From Pseudomonas sp. RIT-562 (GTDB lineage: Bacteria; Pseudomonadota; Gammaproteobacteria; Pseudomonadales; Pseudomonadaceae): 64,000 nucleotides of DNA. A program made the position numbers and the translations under genes. The stretch lies in assembly GCF_026241895.1 (NCBI RefSeq), contig NZ_JAPJIV010000019.1, positions 62,001 to 126,000 on the forward strand. Reading direction: 5' to 3'. Below the pieces are notes generated by a model that searched no databases, was not told the DNA's origin, and saw only the letters and a program-made list of their open reading frames with translations. Positions 25,663 to 33,358 of the stretch are shown here, in pieces (within the stretch, counting starts at the first letter, position 1; the number at the start of each line of letters is the position of its first letter).

Positions 25663-26058
25663 TCAACCCCGAGGCACAAGCTCCAAACAAACCGAGTTAA
25701 TGCAATACCGCAACCCAGTAGGCGGCGGCCCATCCGGGAACACATGCCCCAGATGCGCATCGCACTTGGCGCACACCACCTCGGTACGAATCATCCCGTG
25801 GCTGACATCACGAATCTCAACCATCGCACTGTCACCAATCGGCGCATAAAAGCTCGGCCAGCCACAGCCTGAGTCAAATTTGGTCTCCGAATCAAAAAGC
25901 GCCTCGTTGCAGCAGATACAGTGGTAAACACCATCGGTTTTGGTGCCATTGTATTTACCGGAAAACGGCCGTTCGGTGCCCTTGAGACGGCAAACGTTGT
26001 ACTGCTCCGGATCGAGCATGGCCTTCCATTCTTCCAGGGTTTTTTCCAACTTTTCCAT
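25663..26058 (-). CDS. msrB: Peptide methionine-(R)-S-oxide reductase
   Basis: This protein-repair enzyme (131 residues) reduces Met-R-sulfoxide. The zinc-binding pairs Cys47/Cys50 and Cys96/Cys99, the motif GCGWPSF (64-70) and catalytic Cys119 (RYCINS) are present. ATG 26058 follows a TGAGGTG site; GTG 26064 would add two residues. A terminator-like hairpin lies 25 bp upstream in the leader. It is near gpx-ospR and the free-Met sulfoxide reductase, giving the region an oxidant-defence theme. Confidence 0.93.
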   Translation of the reverse strand: MEKLEKTLEEWKAMLDPEQYNVCRLKGTERPFSGKYNGTKTDGVYHCICCNEALFDSETKFDSGCGWPSFYAPIGDSAMVEIRDVSHGMIRTEVVCAKCDAHLGHVFPDGPPPTGLRYCINSVCLELVPRG

Positions 26059-26082
26059 CGTCACACCTCAGCAGCTGAAAAA

Positions 26083-26113
26083 GCCCGATCTGTACCTTTT
26101 CCACGGATCGGGC
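26083..26113 (-). terminator. Terminator-like hairpin in the msrB leader
   Basis: On the minus strand GCCCGATC (26113-26106) and GATCGGGC (26090-26083) form an 8-bp stem followed at once by TTTTT. It ends 24 nt before the msrB start. No minus-strand gene lies upstream that would need ending, so it may act as an attenuator; it could also limit antisense reading from the aminotransferase side. Confidence 0.5.
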
Positions 26114-26284
26114 GGCACGTATGATTGCGCCTCGTCAAACGCCAGTCTGGCAGCCAGACCACGCGCATTCAAACGGATTTACGGGTGCCGCATCTCAAGG
26201 CGCCAGGCCTGTGCGAATACGCAGGATTCCCAGTACGGTAGTTCATACGCCGCCTGGATCGTTCATTTTCGGGAACACATCGCC

Positions 26285-27496
26285 ATGCAGGTCAGCAAAT
26301 CGAACAAGCTCGCCAACGTCTGCTACGACATTCGCGGCCCAGTGCTCAAGCACGCCAAACGCCTGGAAGAGGAAGGCCATCGCATCCTCAAGCTGAACAT
26401 CGGCAATCCTGCGCCTTTTGGTTTCGAAGCGCCGGACGAAATTCTCCAGGACGTGATCCGCAACCTGCCTACTGCCCAAGGCTACAGTGACTCCAAGGGG
26501 CTGTTCAGCGCACGCAAGGCCGTCATGCAGTACTACCAGCAAAAGCAGGTGGAAGGCGTCGGCATTGAAGACATCTATCTGGGCAACGGCGTTTCCGAGC
26601 TGATCGTGATGTCGATGCAGGCCCTGCTCAACAACGGCGACGAAGTGCTGGTGCCGGCCCCGGACTATCCGCTGTGGACCGCTGCAGTCAGCCTGTCCGG
26701 CGGCAACCCGGTGCATTATCTGTGCGATGAACAAGCCAACTGGTGGCCCGACCTGGCCGACATCAAGGCCAAGATCACGCCGAACACCAAGGCACTGGTG
26801 ATCATTAACCCGAACAACCCAACCGGCGCGGTGTATTCGAAAGAAGTCCTGCTGGGCATGCTGGAGCTGGCCCGCCAGCACAACCTGGTGGTTTTCTCCG
26901 ACGAGATCTACGACAAGATCCTGTACGACGATGCCGTCCACATCTGCACCGCCTCCCTGGCCCCGGACCTGCTGTGCCTGACGTTCAACGGCCTGTCCAA
27001 ATCCTACCGCGTGGCGGGCTTCCGTTCCGGCTGGATCGCCATTTCCGGCCCGAAACACCACGCCCAGAGCTACATCGAAGGCATCGACATGCTGGCCAAC
27101 ATGCGCCTGTGCGCCAACGTGCCAAGCCAGCACGCAATCCAGACCGCTCTGGGCGGCTACCAGAGCATCAATGACCTCGTGCTGCCTCAAGGCCGTCTGC
27201 TGGAACAGCGCAATCGGACCTGGGAACTGCTCAACGACATCCCCGGTGTGAGTTGCGTCAAACCTATGGGCGCCCTTTACGCCTTCCCACGAATCGATCC
27301 GAAAATCTGCCCGATCCATAACGACGAGAAATTCGTGCTCGACCTGCTGCTTTCGGAAAAGCTACTGGTGGTGCAGGGCACGGCGTTCAACTGGCCGTGG
27401 CCGGATCACTTCCGGGTTGTGACGCTGCCTCGAGTGGATGACCTGGATATGGCCATAGGCCGCATCGGCAATTTCCTCAAATCCTATCGTCAGTAA
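26285..27496 (+). CDS. alaA: Alanine-type PLP aminotransferase
   Basis: A fold-type I aminotransferase of 403 residues close in motif pattern to E. coli AlaA (YfbQ), which interconverts pyruvate and glutamate with alanine and 2-oxoglutarate. Visible are NPNNPTGAVYS (substrate/PLP site), SDEIYDKI (Asp that binds the pyridine N), Lys239 in GLSKSYRVAGFRSGW (Schiff base), and the C-terminal FRVVTLPR arginine. ATG 26285 starts MQVSKSNKLANVCYDIRGP, where family members begin; the open frame extends 115 codons further upstream without similarity. It is divergent from msrB. Confidence 0.88.
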   Translation: MQVSKSNKLANVCYDIRGPVLKHAKRLEEEGHRILKLNIGNPAPFGFEAPDEILQDVIRNLPTAQGYSDSKGLFSARKAVMQYYQQKQVEGVGIEDIYLGNGVSELIVMSMQALLNNGDEVLVPAPDYPLWTAAVSLSGGNPVHYLCDEQANWWPDLADIKAKITPNTKALVIINPNNPTGAVYSKEVLLGMLELARQHNLVVFSDEIYDKILYDDAVHICTASLAPDLLCLTFNGLSKSYRVAGFRSGWIAISGPKHHAQSYIEGIDMLANMRLCANVPSQHAIQTALGGYQSINDLVLPQGRLLEQRNRTWELLNDIPGVSCVKPMGALYAFPRIDPKICPIHNDEKFVLDLLLSEKLLVVQGTAFNWPWPDHFRVVTLPRVDDLDMAIGRIGNFLKSYRQ

Positions 27497-27505
27497 GACC
27501 GAGGT

Positions 27506-27532
27506 TCACCGTGCGAGCCCGTCGCACGGTGA
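27506..27532 (+). terminator. Hairpin after the aminotransferase gene
   Basis: An 11-bp perfect stem (TCACCGTGCGA with its complement) and 5-nt loop start 10 bp after the stop codon. It has no T-run. Confidence 0.6.
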
Positions 27533-27637
27533 CTAATTCAGCAATACATATTCCCCCCCTACCCTGCATAACCAAGGCGCTCCTCAACCGAAGCCCGAAT
27601 TCAGGCTAAGGTCTAACAACGGCGGGGGCCGGACCTG

Positions 27638-27660
27638 GGAAATGCCTGACATGCATTTCC
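27638..27660. other. Isolated hairpin in the 310-bp gap before htpX
   Basis: GGAAATGC (27638-27645) pairs perfectly with GCATTTCC (27653-27660) around a 7-nt loop. It lies upstream of the htpX promoter. The rest of 27533-27733 shows no gene or clear signal. Confidence 0.5.
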
Positions 27661-27733
27661 TTCGGTGTCGTCGGAAACGCCCTTCAAGCAGCTAATCTGT
27701 TGCCGTAGGACACAGTTTGAAATAGTCACCCGG

Positions 27734-27762
27734 TTGAATAGCCCGTTGCAGCACCTTATATA
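27734..27762 (+). promoter_or_regulatory. Sigma-70-type promoter of htpX
   Basis: TTGAAT (27734-27739), a 17-nt spacer and TATATA (27757-27762) form a good housekeeping promoter about 45 bp before ATG 27808. I see no heat-shock sigma-32 spacing (CCCCAT-like box 13-14 nt after TTGAA). Confidence 0.65.
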
Positions 27763-27807
27763 CCCCGCAGTACGCTACATCTTTAGCTTGAGGAGATTTC
27801 TACAACC

Positions 27808-28695
27808 ATGATGCGCATCCTGCTGTTTTTGGCCACTAACCTGGCGGTCGTGCTGATTGCCAGCATCACCCTGAGCCTTTTCGGCTTCAACGGGTTCATG
27901 GCGGCCAACGGGGTTGATCTCAACCTCAATCAGCTGCTGATTTTCTGTGCGGTCTTTGGTTTCGCTGGCTCCCTGTTCTCGCTGTTCATCTCCAAGTGGA
28001 TGGCGAAGATGAGCACCAGCACCCAGATCATTACCCAGCCGCGCACACGTCACGAGCAATGGCTGCTGCAAACCGTGGAGCAACTGTCCCGGGAAGCCGG
28101 GATCAAGATGCCAGAGGTCGGCATTTTCCCGGCCTATGAGGCCAACGCCTTCGCCACCGGCTGGAACAAGAACGACGCGCTGGTCGCGGTCAGCCAGGGT
28201 CTGTTGGAACGTTTCTCGCCGGACGAGGTGAAAGCGGTTCTGGCCCACGAAATCGGCCACGTTGCCAATGGCGACATGGTCACCCTGGCGCTGATCCAGG
28301 GCGTGGTGAACACCTTCGTGATGTTCTTTGCGCGAATCATCGGCAACTTCGTCGATAAAGTGATCTTCAAGAACGAAGAAGGCCAGGGCATCGCTTATTA
28401 CATCGCGACTATCTTCGCCGAACTGGTGCTGGGCATCCTGGCAAGCTCGATCGTCATGTGGTTCTCGCGTAAACGCGAATTCCGTGCTGACGAAGCCGGT
28501 GCGCGCCTTGCCGGTACCAGTGCGATGATCGGCGCCTTGCAACGCCTGCGTGCAGAACAGGGACTGCCGGTACACATGCCGGACACGCTGAATGCGTTCG
28601 GCATCAACGGTGGGATCAAGCAAGGGTTTGCTCGCATGTTCATGAGCCACCCACCGCTGGAAGAGCGTATTGATGCACTGCGTCGTCGCGGCTGA
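27808..28695 (+). CDS. htpX: Membrane zinc protease HtpX
   Basis: A 295-residue inner-membrane M48 protease for quality control of damaged membrane proteins. There are two N-terminal helices (4-27 and 40-62), the zinc motif HEIGH (147-151), two further helices, and FRADEAGA, which supplies the third zinc ligand. The length matches E. coli HtpX. A GAGGAGA site precedes the ATG-ATG start. It ends in a bidirectional terminator shared with tpm. Confidence 0.95.
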   Translation: MMRILLFLATNLAVVLIASITLSLFGFNGFMAANGVDLNLNQLLIFCAVFGFAGSLFSLFISKWMAKMSTSTQIITQPRTRHEQWLLQTVEQLSREAGIKMPEVGIFPAYEANAFATGWNKNDALVAVSQGLLERFSPDEVKAVLAHEIGHVANGDMVTLALIQGVVNTFVMFFARIIGNFVDKVIFKNEEGQGIAYYIATIFAELVLGILASSIVMWFSRKREFRADEAGARLAGTSAMIGALQRLRAEQGLPVHMPDTLNAFGINGGIKQGFARMFMSHPPLEERIDALRRRG

Positions 28696-28713
28696 CAGGC
28701 TCCGCCAAAACAG

Positions 28714-28741
28714 AAAGGCCCGCAGAGATGCGGGCCTTTTT
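28714..28741. terminator. Bidirectional terminator between htpX and tpm
   Basis: AAAGGCCCGC-AGAGAT-GCGGGCCTTTTT, flanked by A and T runs, between convergent genes. Confidence 0.88.
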
Positions 28742-28778
28742 ATTTGTCTGGATCAGTGGTGCTGATTCAGGCCATCAA

Positions 28779-29435
28779 CTACCTGGCAGAAACCCGATAC
28801 ACCCGCTCCTCAAGCTGCGTCACGCCGGCCTCGGCAAACTTCCATTCCTCCCCCAGAACATCCTGGTCCTCCAGAATCTTCAACGCCCAATAATTGCCAA
28901 ACAGGCGCTGTACCTCATCATCGAGCACGGCAAACGGCGGACCGTCCTTCTGCGCCTGGTCGTAATCGAGGGTAATCAGCAGCCCCAACGCTTCCTTTGG
29001 CAAAATCCGGTTCAGGTGGGCCGCGTACTCCTCGCGCATCTTCGGTGGCAGCGCAATCAGCGCAGCGCGGTCATATAGACCGGCGCAGTCAGCCACATCC
29101 CCTGCGGTTAAATCGAAGAAATCTCCACACCACAGCTCGATCGAACCGGCACGGTAGACCTTGAATGGCCCCTGTTCGCTGACATCCGGGTCGAATTGAT
29201 GTTCACTGAAGAAGTCCTCGACGGCCTTTTCCGACAGTTCAATCCCCAGTACTTCGTGCCCCTGACCAGCGAGCCACAGCAGATCCAGACTTTTCCCACA
29301 CAACGGCACCAACACGCGAGCGCCCTCTTCCAGGTCCAATTGGCGCCAGAACCGTTGCAGATAAGGATTCACTTCCCGCAGATGGAAGCCGATCTGATTC
29401 GACTGCCAACGCTTGTGCCAAAACTCCGGCTGCAT
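28779..29435 (-). CDS. tpm: Thiopurine/tellurite S-methyltransferase
   Basis: An SAM-dependent methyltransferase of 218 residues, the standard length of bacterial TPMT. It begins MQPEFWHKRWQSNQIGFHL, then has VLVPLCGKSLDLLWLAGQGH (SAM-binding loop), GIELSEKAVE and YDRAALIALPPKMR, all characteristic. It methylates thiopurines and can volatilise selenium or tellurium compounds. I prefer ATG 29435; eight more residues are possible from 29459. Confidence 0.92.
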   Translation of the reverse strand: MQPEFWHKRWQSNQIGFHLREVNPYLQRFWRQLDLEEGARVLVPLCGKSLDLLWLAGQGHEVLGIELSEKAVEDFFSEHQFDPDVSEQGPFKVYRAGSIELWCGDFFDLTAGDVADCAGLYDRAALIALPPKMREEYAAHLNRILPKEALGLLITLDYDQAQKDGPPFAVLDDEVQRLFGNYWALKILEDQDVLGEEWKFAEAGVTQLEERVYRVSAR

Positions 29436-29538
29436 AAATAACCCCGAAAATTCGATCAAAACACCCTAAAACTTATATTAGATTTAGATCAATGATCTGA
29501 CTGAAGATGAGCCCATCTTAACTCTCAGGAGCTCTCTC

Positions 29539-30306
29539 ATGTTCCCCAGCCTGTATATATCCCACGGCTCGCCCATGCTTGCGCTGCAACCGGGGGCGAG
29601 CGGCCCCGCCCTGGCGCGGCTTGCTGGCGAATTACCGCAACCCAAAGCCATCGTGATTGTTTCGGCGCATTGGGAAAGCACCGAACTGCTGGTCAGCGGC
29701 AACCCACAACCGGCTACCTGGCACGACTTTGGCGGTTTTCCCAAGGCGCTATTCGAGGTGCAATACCCTGCGCCCGGCGATCCGCAACTGGCGCTGGAGA
29801 TTGTTGAACTGCTCAAGTCTGCCGACTTGCCCGCGCGCATCGACGCCAAAAGGCCATTTGACCACGGAGTCTGGGTACCCCTGTCGCTGATGTACCCACA
29901 GGCAGATATCCCGGTGGTGCAGGTCTCGCTGCCCACCCGTGGCGGCCCCGCGTTGCAGACCCGCGTTGGCCAGGCCCTCTCAAGCCTGCGTGAACAAGGG
30001 GTACTGTTGATCGGTTCAGGCAGCATCACCCATAACCTTGGCGAGCTTGACTGGCACGCAGGGCCAGAAAGCGTCGAGCCTTGGGCCGAGACGTTCCGTG
30101 AATGGATGATCGAGAGACTCGCCGCCAACGATGAAGTCGCGCTGCACGATTACCGCCGGCAAGCCCCGAACGCGGTGCGTAATCATCCCAGCGATGAACA
30201 CCTGCTGCCGCTGTACTTCGCTCGCGGCGCCGGAGGACCATTCAGCGTCAGTCACAAAGGTTTCACCATGGGCGCCCTGGGGATGGACATCTATCGATTC
30301 GGCTGA
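29539..30306 (+). CDS. DODA-type extradiol ring-cleavage dioxygenase
   Basis: A LigB-superfamily enzyme of 255 residues like E. coli YgiD, a 4,5-DOPA dioxygenase. Likely metal or catalytic histidines occur in YISHGSPML, SAHWES, FDHGVWVPL and GSGSITHNL. The physiological substrate in Pseudomonas is not known. A CAGGAGC site precedes ATG 29539. It converges on the GntR regulator gene with only 5 bp between stop codons. Confidence 0.85.
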   Translation: MFPSLYISHGSPMLALQPGASGPALARLAGELPQPKAIVIVSAHWESTELLVSGNPQPATWHDFGGFPKALFEVQYPAPGDPQLALEIVELLKSADLPARIDAKRPFDHGVWVPLSLMYPQADIPVVQVSLPTRGGPALQTRVGQALSSLREQGVLLIGSGSITHNLGELDWHAGPESVEPWAETFREWMIERLAANDEVALHDYRRQAPNAVRNHPSDEHLLPLYFARGAGGPFSVSHKGFTMGALGMDIYRFG

Positions 30307-30311
30307 GCAGG

Positions 30312-31025
30312 TCAGGTGACATCGACGCCGACATGAATGGCATCGTGTCGCCAGAACTCCAGGTCGCAGTCGATCAGCCGCTCGTGCTGGTCGTAATTGA
30401 CCCGGGCAATGCGCAAGCCCGGGCTGCCCACCGACACCCGCAGCGCGGCTGACGCGTCTACCGAGAGCGCCGTCGGCACGATCTCGAAGCGCACCCTGCC
30501 GTAATGCAGGTCGTAATGCCGGGCATACAGCTCGGTGATGGACTGATTCAGATCAAAGTCGAGAATTCCGGGGAAAAACCGTGGATTGAGGTAGTGCTCG
30601 ACGTACAGCACCAGCCGCTCGTCAATCCGCCGCGCCCGGCGAATCTGGATCACACTGGACAGCGCCGGCAACTGCAGCCAGGCACAGACCGCCGCTGACG
30701 CCGGCTGCAGGCGAGCGCTGATCACTTCAGTCGACGGCACCCGGCCCTGGGCGCTGACCATCGCGTGAAAATGGCTGCGTTGCATCAGGTTGTAAGCCAG
30801 GCGTGGCGGCGAAACAAACCAGCCCCGGCGCTCTTCGCGATAGATCTGCCCTTGCGCTTCCAGCTGCAACAGCGCCTCGCGCACGGTAATCCGGGTGGTA
30901 CCGAACAACTCACTGAGCTTGCGCTCCGCTGGCAGTTTGCTTCCGGGTGCCAACAGTCCGTGATCGAGTTGCTCCTGCAGCACCTGCCCGATTGCTGTCA
31001 CCGCTTTGGTGGTCTCGATGTGCAT
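30312..31025 (-). CDS. GntR/HutC-family regulator with UTRA domain
   Basis: A 237-residue repressor with an N-terminal winged helix-turn-helix (about 10-75; KLSELFGTTRITVREALLQL) and a C-terminal UTRA ligand-binding domain (about 95-235). It is divergent from an ABC transporter operon; near-palindromic TGGTCTAGACCA-like sites precede both its own start and the operon, so it probably controls both. Family members PhnF and DasR bind almost the same sequence and sense phosphonate/phosphate or amino-sugar ligands. ATG 31025 is preferred over TTG 31028. Confidence 0.87.
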   Translation of the reverse strand: MHIETTKAVTAIGQVLQEQLDHGLLAPGSKLPAERKLSELFGTTRITVREALLQLEAQGQIYREERRGWFVSPPRLAYNLMQRSHFHAMVSAQGRVPSTEVISARLQPASAAVCAWLQLPALSSVIQIRRARRIDERLVLYVEHYLNPRFFPGILDFDLNQSITELYARHYDLHYGRVRFEIVPTALSVDASAALRVSVGSPGLRIARVNYDQHERLIDCDLEFWRHDAIHVGVDVT

Positions 31026-31038
31026 CAACGTTACCTAT

Positions 31039-31052
31039 CTGGACTAGACCAG
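31039..31052. promoter_or_regulatory. Operator 1 for the HutC-type regulator
   Basis: CTGGACTAGACCAG matches TGGTCTAGACCA at 11 of 12 core positions and sits 14 bp upstream of the regulator start codon, so it suggests autoregulation. Confidence 0.6.
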
Positions 31053-31365
31053 CACTATTTCGGGGCGAGACCCGCACGGTTCTCGCCTGCAACCAGCCTA
31101 GGCACTGCATGTGACTGGCGGATGACAAAAATGCCCAACGGCACTGATGGTTGCCTGCAATAACACGGCCATCTCCTTTCATATCAGCCCCTTAGCCATG
31201 GTCTACGCTTACTTCGCAGCCTGAGGTTTTCGTCTCTGGAAATACTCGCAGGCCGGCCATCGACATCAAAATGTCATCCAGGCCGCCTAAATTGGCTCAG
31301 GTATTGCTGACCTAGACCAACACAACCGCAATCGCAGCGTTGAAAACGCCCAAAAGGAGCTTCGG
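31053..31365. other. Divergent intergenic region between regulator and ABC operon
   Basis: About 310 bp with no credible gene. It holds operator 2 at 31308-31319 and must contain the operon promoter, but I could not fix its -35/-10 boxes. An AAAAGGAG ribosome site lies just before ATG 31366. Confidence 0.5.
31308..31319. promoter_or_regulatory. Operator 2 for the HutC-type regulator
   Basis: TGACCTAGACCA matches TGGTCTAGACCA at 10 of 12 positions and shares CTAGACCA with operator 1. It lies 46 bp before the start of the binding-protein gene, near the likely promoter. Confidence 0.55.
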
Positions 31366-32430
31366 ATGAAACAGCTTTTCCTGGCATCACTGTTAGGCTC
31401 GACCATTGCCATGTGCACCGCCGCCATGGCGGCTGATGATTTGAAAACCCTTGAGGCCGCGGCGAAAGCGGAAGGCGCGGTCAACAGCGTCGGCATGCCC
31501 GATGACTGGGCCAACTGGAAAGGCACCTGGGATGACCTCGCCAAGACCTATGGCCTGAAACACATTGACACCGACATGAGCTCCGCTCAGGAAATCGCCA
31601 AGTTCGCCGCCGAAAAAGATAACGCCAGCGCGGACATTGGCGACGTGGGGGCAGCTTTCGGCCCGATCGCGGTCAAGCAAGGCGTAGTGCAACCGTATAA
31701 GCCGACCACCTGGGACCAAATACCTGAATGGGCCAAGGACAAGGACGGTAACTGGGCGCTGGCCTACACCGGCACCATCGCATTCATCATCAACAAGAAG
31801 CTGTTGCACGGTTCCGAAGCTCCAACCAAGTGGGCGGACCTGAAGAACGGCAAATACAAGGTCTCCATTGGTGATGTCAGCACCGCGGCCCAGGCAGCCA
31901 ACGGAGTACTGGCTGCTGCCCTGGCCAATGGCGGTGACGAGAAGAACATCCAGCCCGCCCTGCTGATGTTTGCCGACATCGCCAAGCAAGGGCGCCTGTC
32001 GATGGCCAACCCGACCATTGCCACCATTGAAAAGGGCGAGATCGAAGTTGGCGTGGTCTGGGATTTCAACGGCCTTAGTTACAAAGCCAAGATGGCGAAC
32101 CCGGATGACTACACCGTGCTGATTCCTTCCGATGGTTCGGTCATTTCCGGCTACACCACCATCATCAACAAATACGCAAAAAACCCTAACGCCGCCAAGC
32201 TCACCCGCGAGTACATCTTCAGCGATGCCGGCCAGACCAACCTGGCGCGCGGCAACGCCCGTCCGATCCGCGCCGAACACGTGAAGCTGCCGGATGACGT
32301 CAAGGCCAAGCTGTTGCCAAACGAGCAGTACAAAGGCGTGACGCCGATCAAGGACGCGGACGCGTGGGAAAAGACCTCCAAATCGCTGCCGCAGAAGTGG
32401 CAGGAAGAAGTGATTATCAACATGCAGTAA
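31366..32430 (+). CDS. ABC transporter periplasmic substrate-binding protein
   Basis: A 354-residue precursor with a signal peptide cleaved near AMA-AD (residue 22-23). The mature part is an extracellular solute-binding protein of the ferric-ion/polyamine/phosphonate-like cluster (SBP_bac_1/6 type), with repeated segments such as ADIGDVGAAFG and EIEVGVVWDFNG. No iron-binding tyrosine pair or other ligand signature is obvious. It heads an operon with a phosphatase-fold hydrolase, two permeases, an ATPase and a HAD phosphatase, suggesting a phosphorylated organic ligand. Confidence 0.87.
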   Translation: MKQLFLASLLGSTIAMCTAAMAADDLKTLEAAAKAEGAVNSVGMPDDWANWKGTWDDLAKTYGLKHIDTDMSSAQEIAKFAAEKDNASADIGDVGAAFGPIAVKQGVVQPYKPTTWDQIPEWAKDKDGNWALAYTGTIAFIINKKLLHGSEAPTKWADLKNGKYKVSIGDVSTAAQAANGVLAAALANGGDEKNIQPALLMFADIAKQGRLSMANPTIATIEKGEIEVGVVWDFNGLSYKAKMANPDDYTVLIPSDGSVISGYTTIINKYAKNPNAAKLTREYIFSDAGQTNLARGNARPIRAEHVKLPDDVKAKLLPNEQYKGVTPIKDADAWEKTSKSLPQKWQEEVIINMQ

Positions 32431-32440
32431 TGCTGCATCC

Positions 32441-32517
32441 GTAGGAGCTGCCTCAGGCTGCGATCTTTTGTTTTTTTCAAGCAACATCAAAAGATCGCTG
32501 CCTGCCACAGCTCCTAC
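32441..32517. repeat. REP-like inverted repeat between operon genes 1 and 2
   Basis: GTAGGAGCTG (32441-32450) pairs with CAGCTCCTAC (32508-32517), and an inner stem GCGATCTTTT pairs with AAAAGATCGC. It shares the AGCTGCC-AGGCTGCG core with the repeat at 62376-62507. Inside the operon it could stabilise the binding-protein mRNA and reduce reading into the next gene. Confidence 0.75.
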
Positions 32518-32551
32518 ACCGTTCAGCACTGATTTTGGAGTCATCGCCCCT

Positions 32552-33358
32552 ATGAAACACAACGTCATCCTTGTCGTGCTCGACGGCCTCAACCATGAGG
32601 TCGCACGTCACGCCATGGGGCACCTGCAGGCGTATGTCGGCGCAGGACGCGCGGCGCTCTACAAGCTGCAATGTGAACTGCCGGCCCTATCCCGTCCGCT
32701 TTACGAATGCATCCTCACCGGCGTCGCGCCGATCGACAGCGGCATCGTCCATAACAATGTCTCGCGCCTGTCCAACCAGCGCAGCATCTATCACTACGCC
32801 CGCGATGCCGGTCTGAAGACTGCCGCCGCGGCTTATCACTGGGTTAGCGAGCTGTACAACCGATCACCGTTCGTGGCCGCCCGGGACCGGCATACCGACG
32901 ATCCTGCCCTGCCTATCCAGCACGCGCACTTCTACTGGAATGATCACTACCCCGATTCGCACCTGTTCGCCGACGCCGAACACCTGCGCCTGCAGCACTC
33001 GCCGAATTTCCTTCTGGTCCACCCGATGAACATCGACGACGCCGGACACAAGCATGGCTTGGACTCCTCGCAATATCGCAACAGTGCGCGTTCCGCTGAC
33101 ATCATCCTCGCCGATTACCTGCAAGGCTGGCTCGACGCCGGGTACCAGGTGCTGGTGACCGCCGACCACGGCATGAACAATGATCGGTCGCACAACGGCC
33201 TGCTGGCCGAAGAACGCGAAGTGCCGCTGTTCGTACTCGGCGATGCCTTCAGTCTCAACGCCAATGCTGCGCCGCAGCAGCTTGAGATCTGCGGCACGGT
33301 CTGCGAACTCCTGGGCGTGGCCCACGACAAACCTGTGTGCCGGGAGCTCCTCAAGTGA
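32552..33358 (+). CDS. Alkaline-phosphatase-superfamily hydrolase
   Basis: A 268-residue cytoplasmic protein of the type I phosphodiesterase/nucleotide pyrophosphatase and phosphonoacetate hydrolase superfamily. Metal-binding elements are visible: VLDGLNHE (Asp11), HPMNIDDAGHKHG (Asp/His) and TADHGMNND (Asp-His). It probably cleaves the phospho-ester or C-P compound brought in by the surrounding transporter. ATG 32552 is used because the frame upstream is REP sequence. The stop overlaps the permease GTG start. Confidence 0.82.
   Translation: MKHNVILVVLDGLNHEVARHAMGHLQAYVGAGRAALYKLQCELPALSRPLYECILTGVAPIDSGIVHNNVSRLSNQRSIYHYARDAGLKTAAAAYHWVSELYNRSPFVAARDRHTDDPALPIQHAHFYWNDHYPDSHLFADAEHLRLQHSPNFLLVHPMNIDDAGHKHGLDSSQYRNSARSADIILADYLQGWLDAGYQVLVTADHGMNNDRSHNGLLAEEREVPLFVLGDAFSLNANAAPQQLEICGTVCELLGVAHDKPVCRELLK

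Noticed and set aside
27717..27770. Sigma-32 heat-shock promoter for htpX
   Set aside because: TTGAAA and TTGAAT occur, but no CCCCAT-like -10 lies 13-15 nt downstream; the sigma-70 pair with 17-nt spacing fits better.
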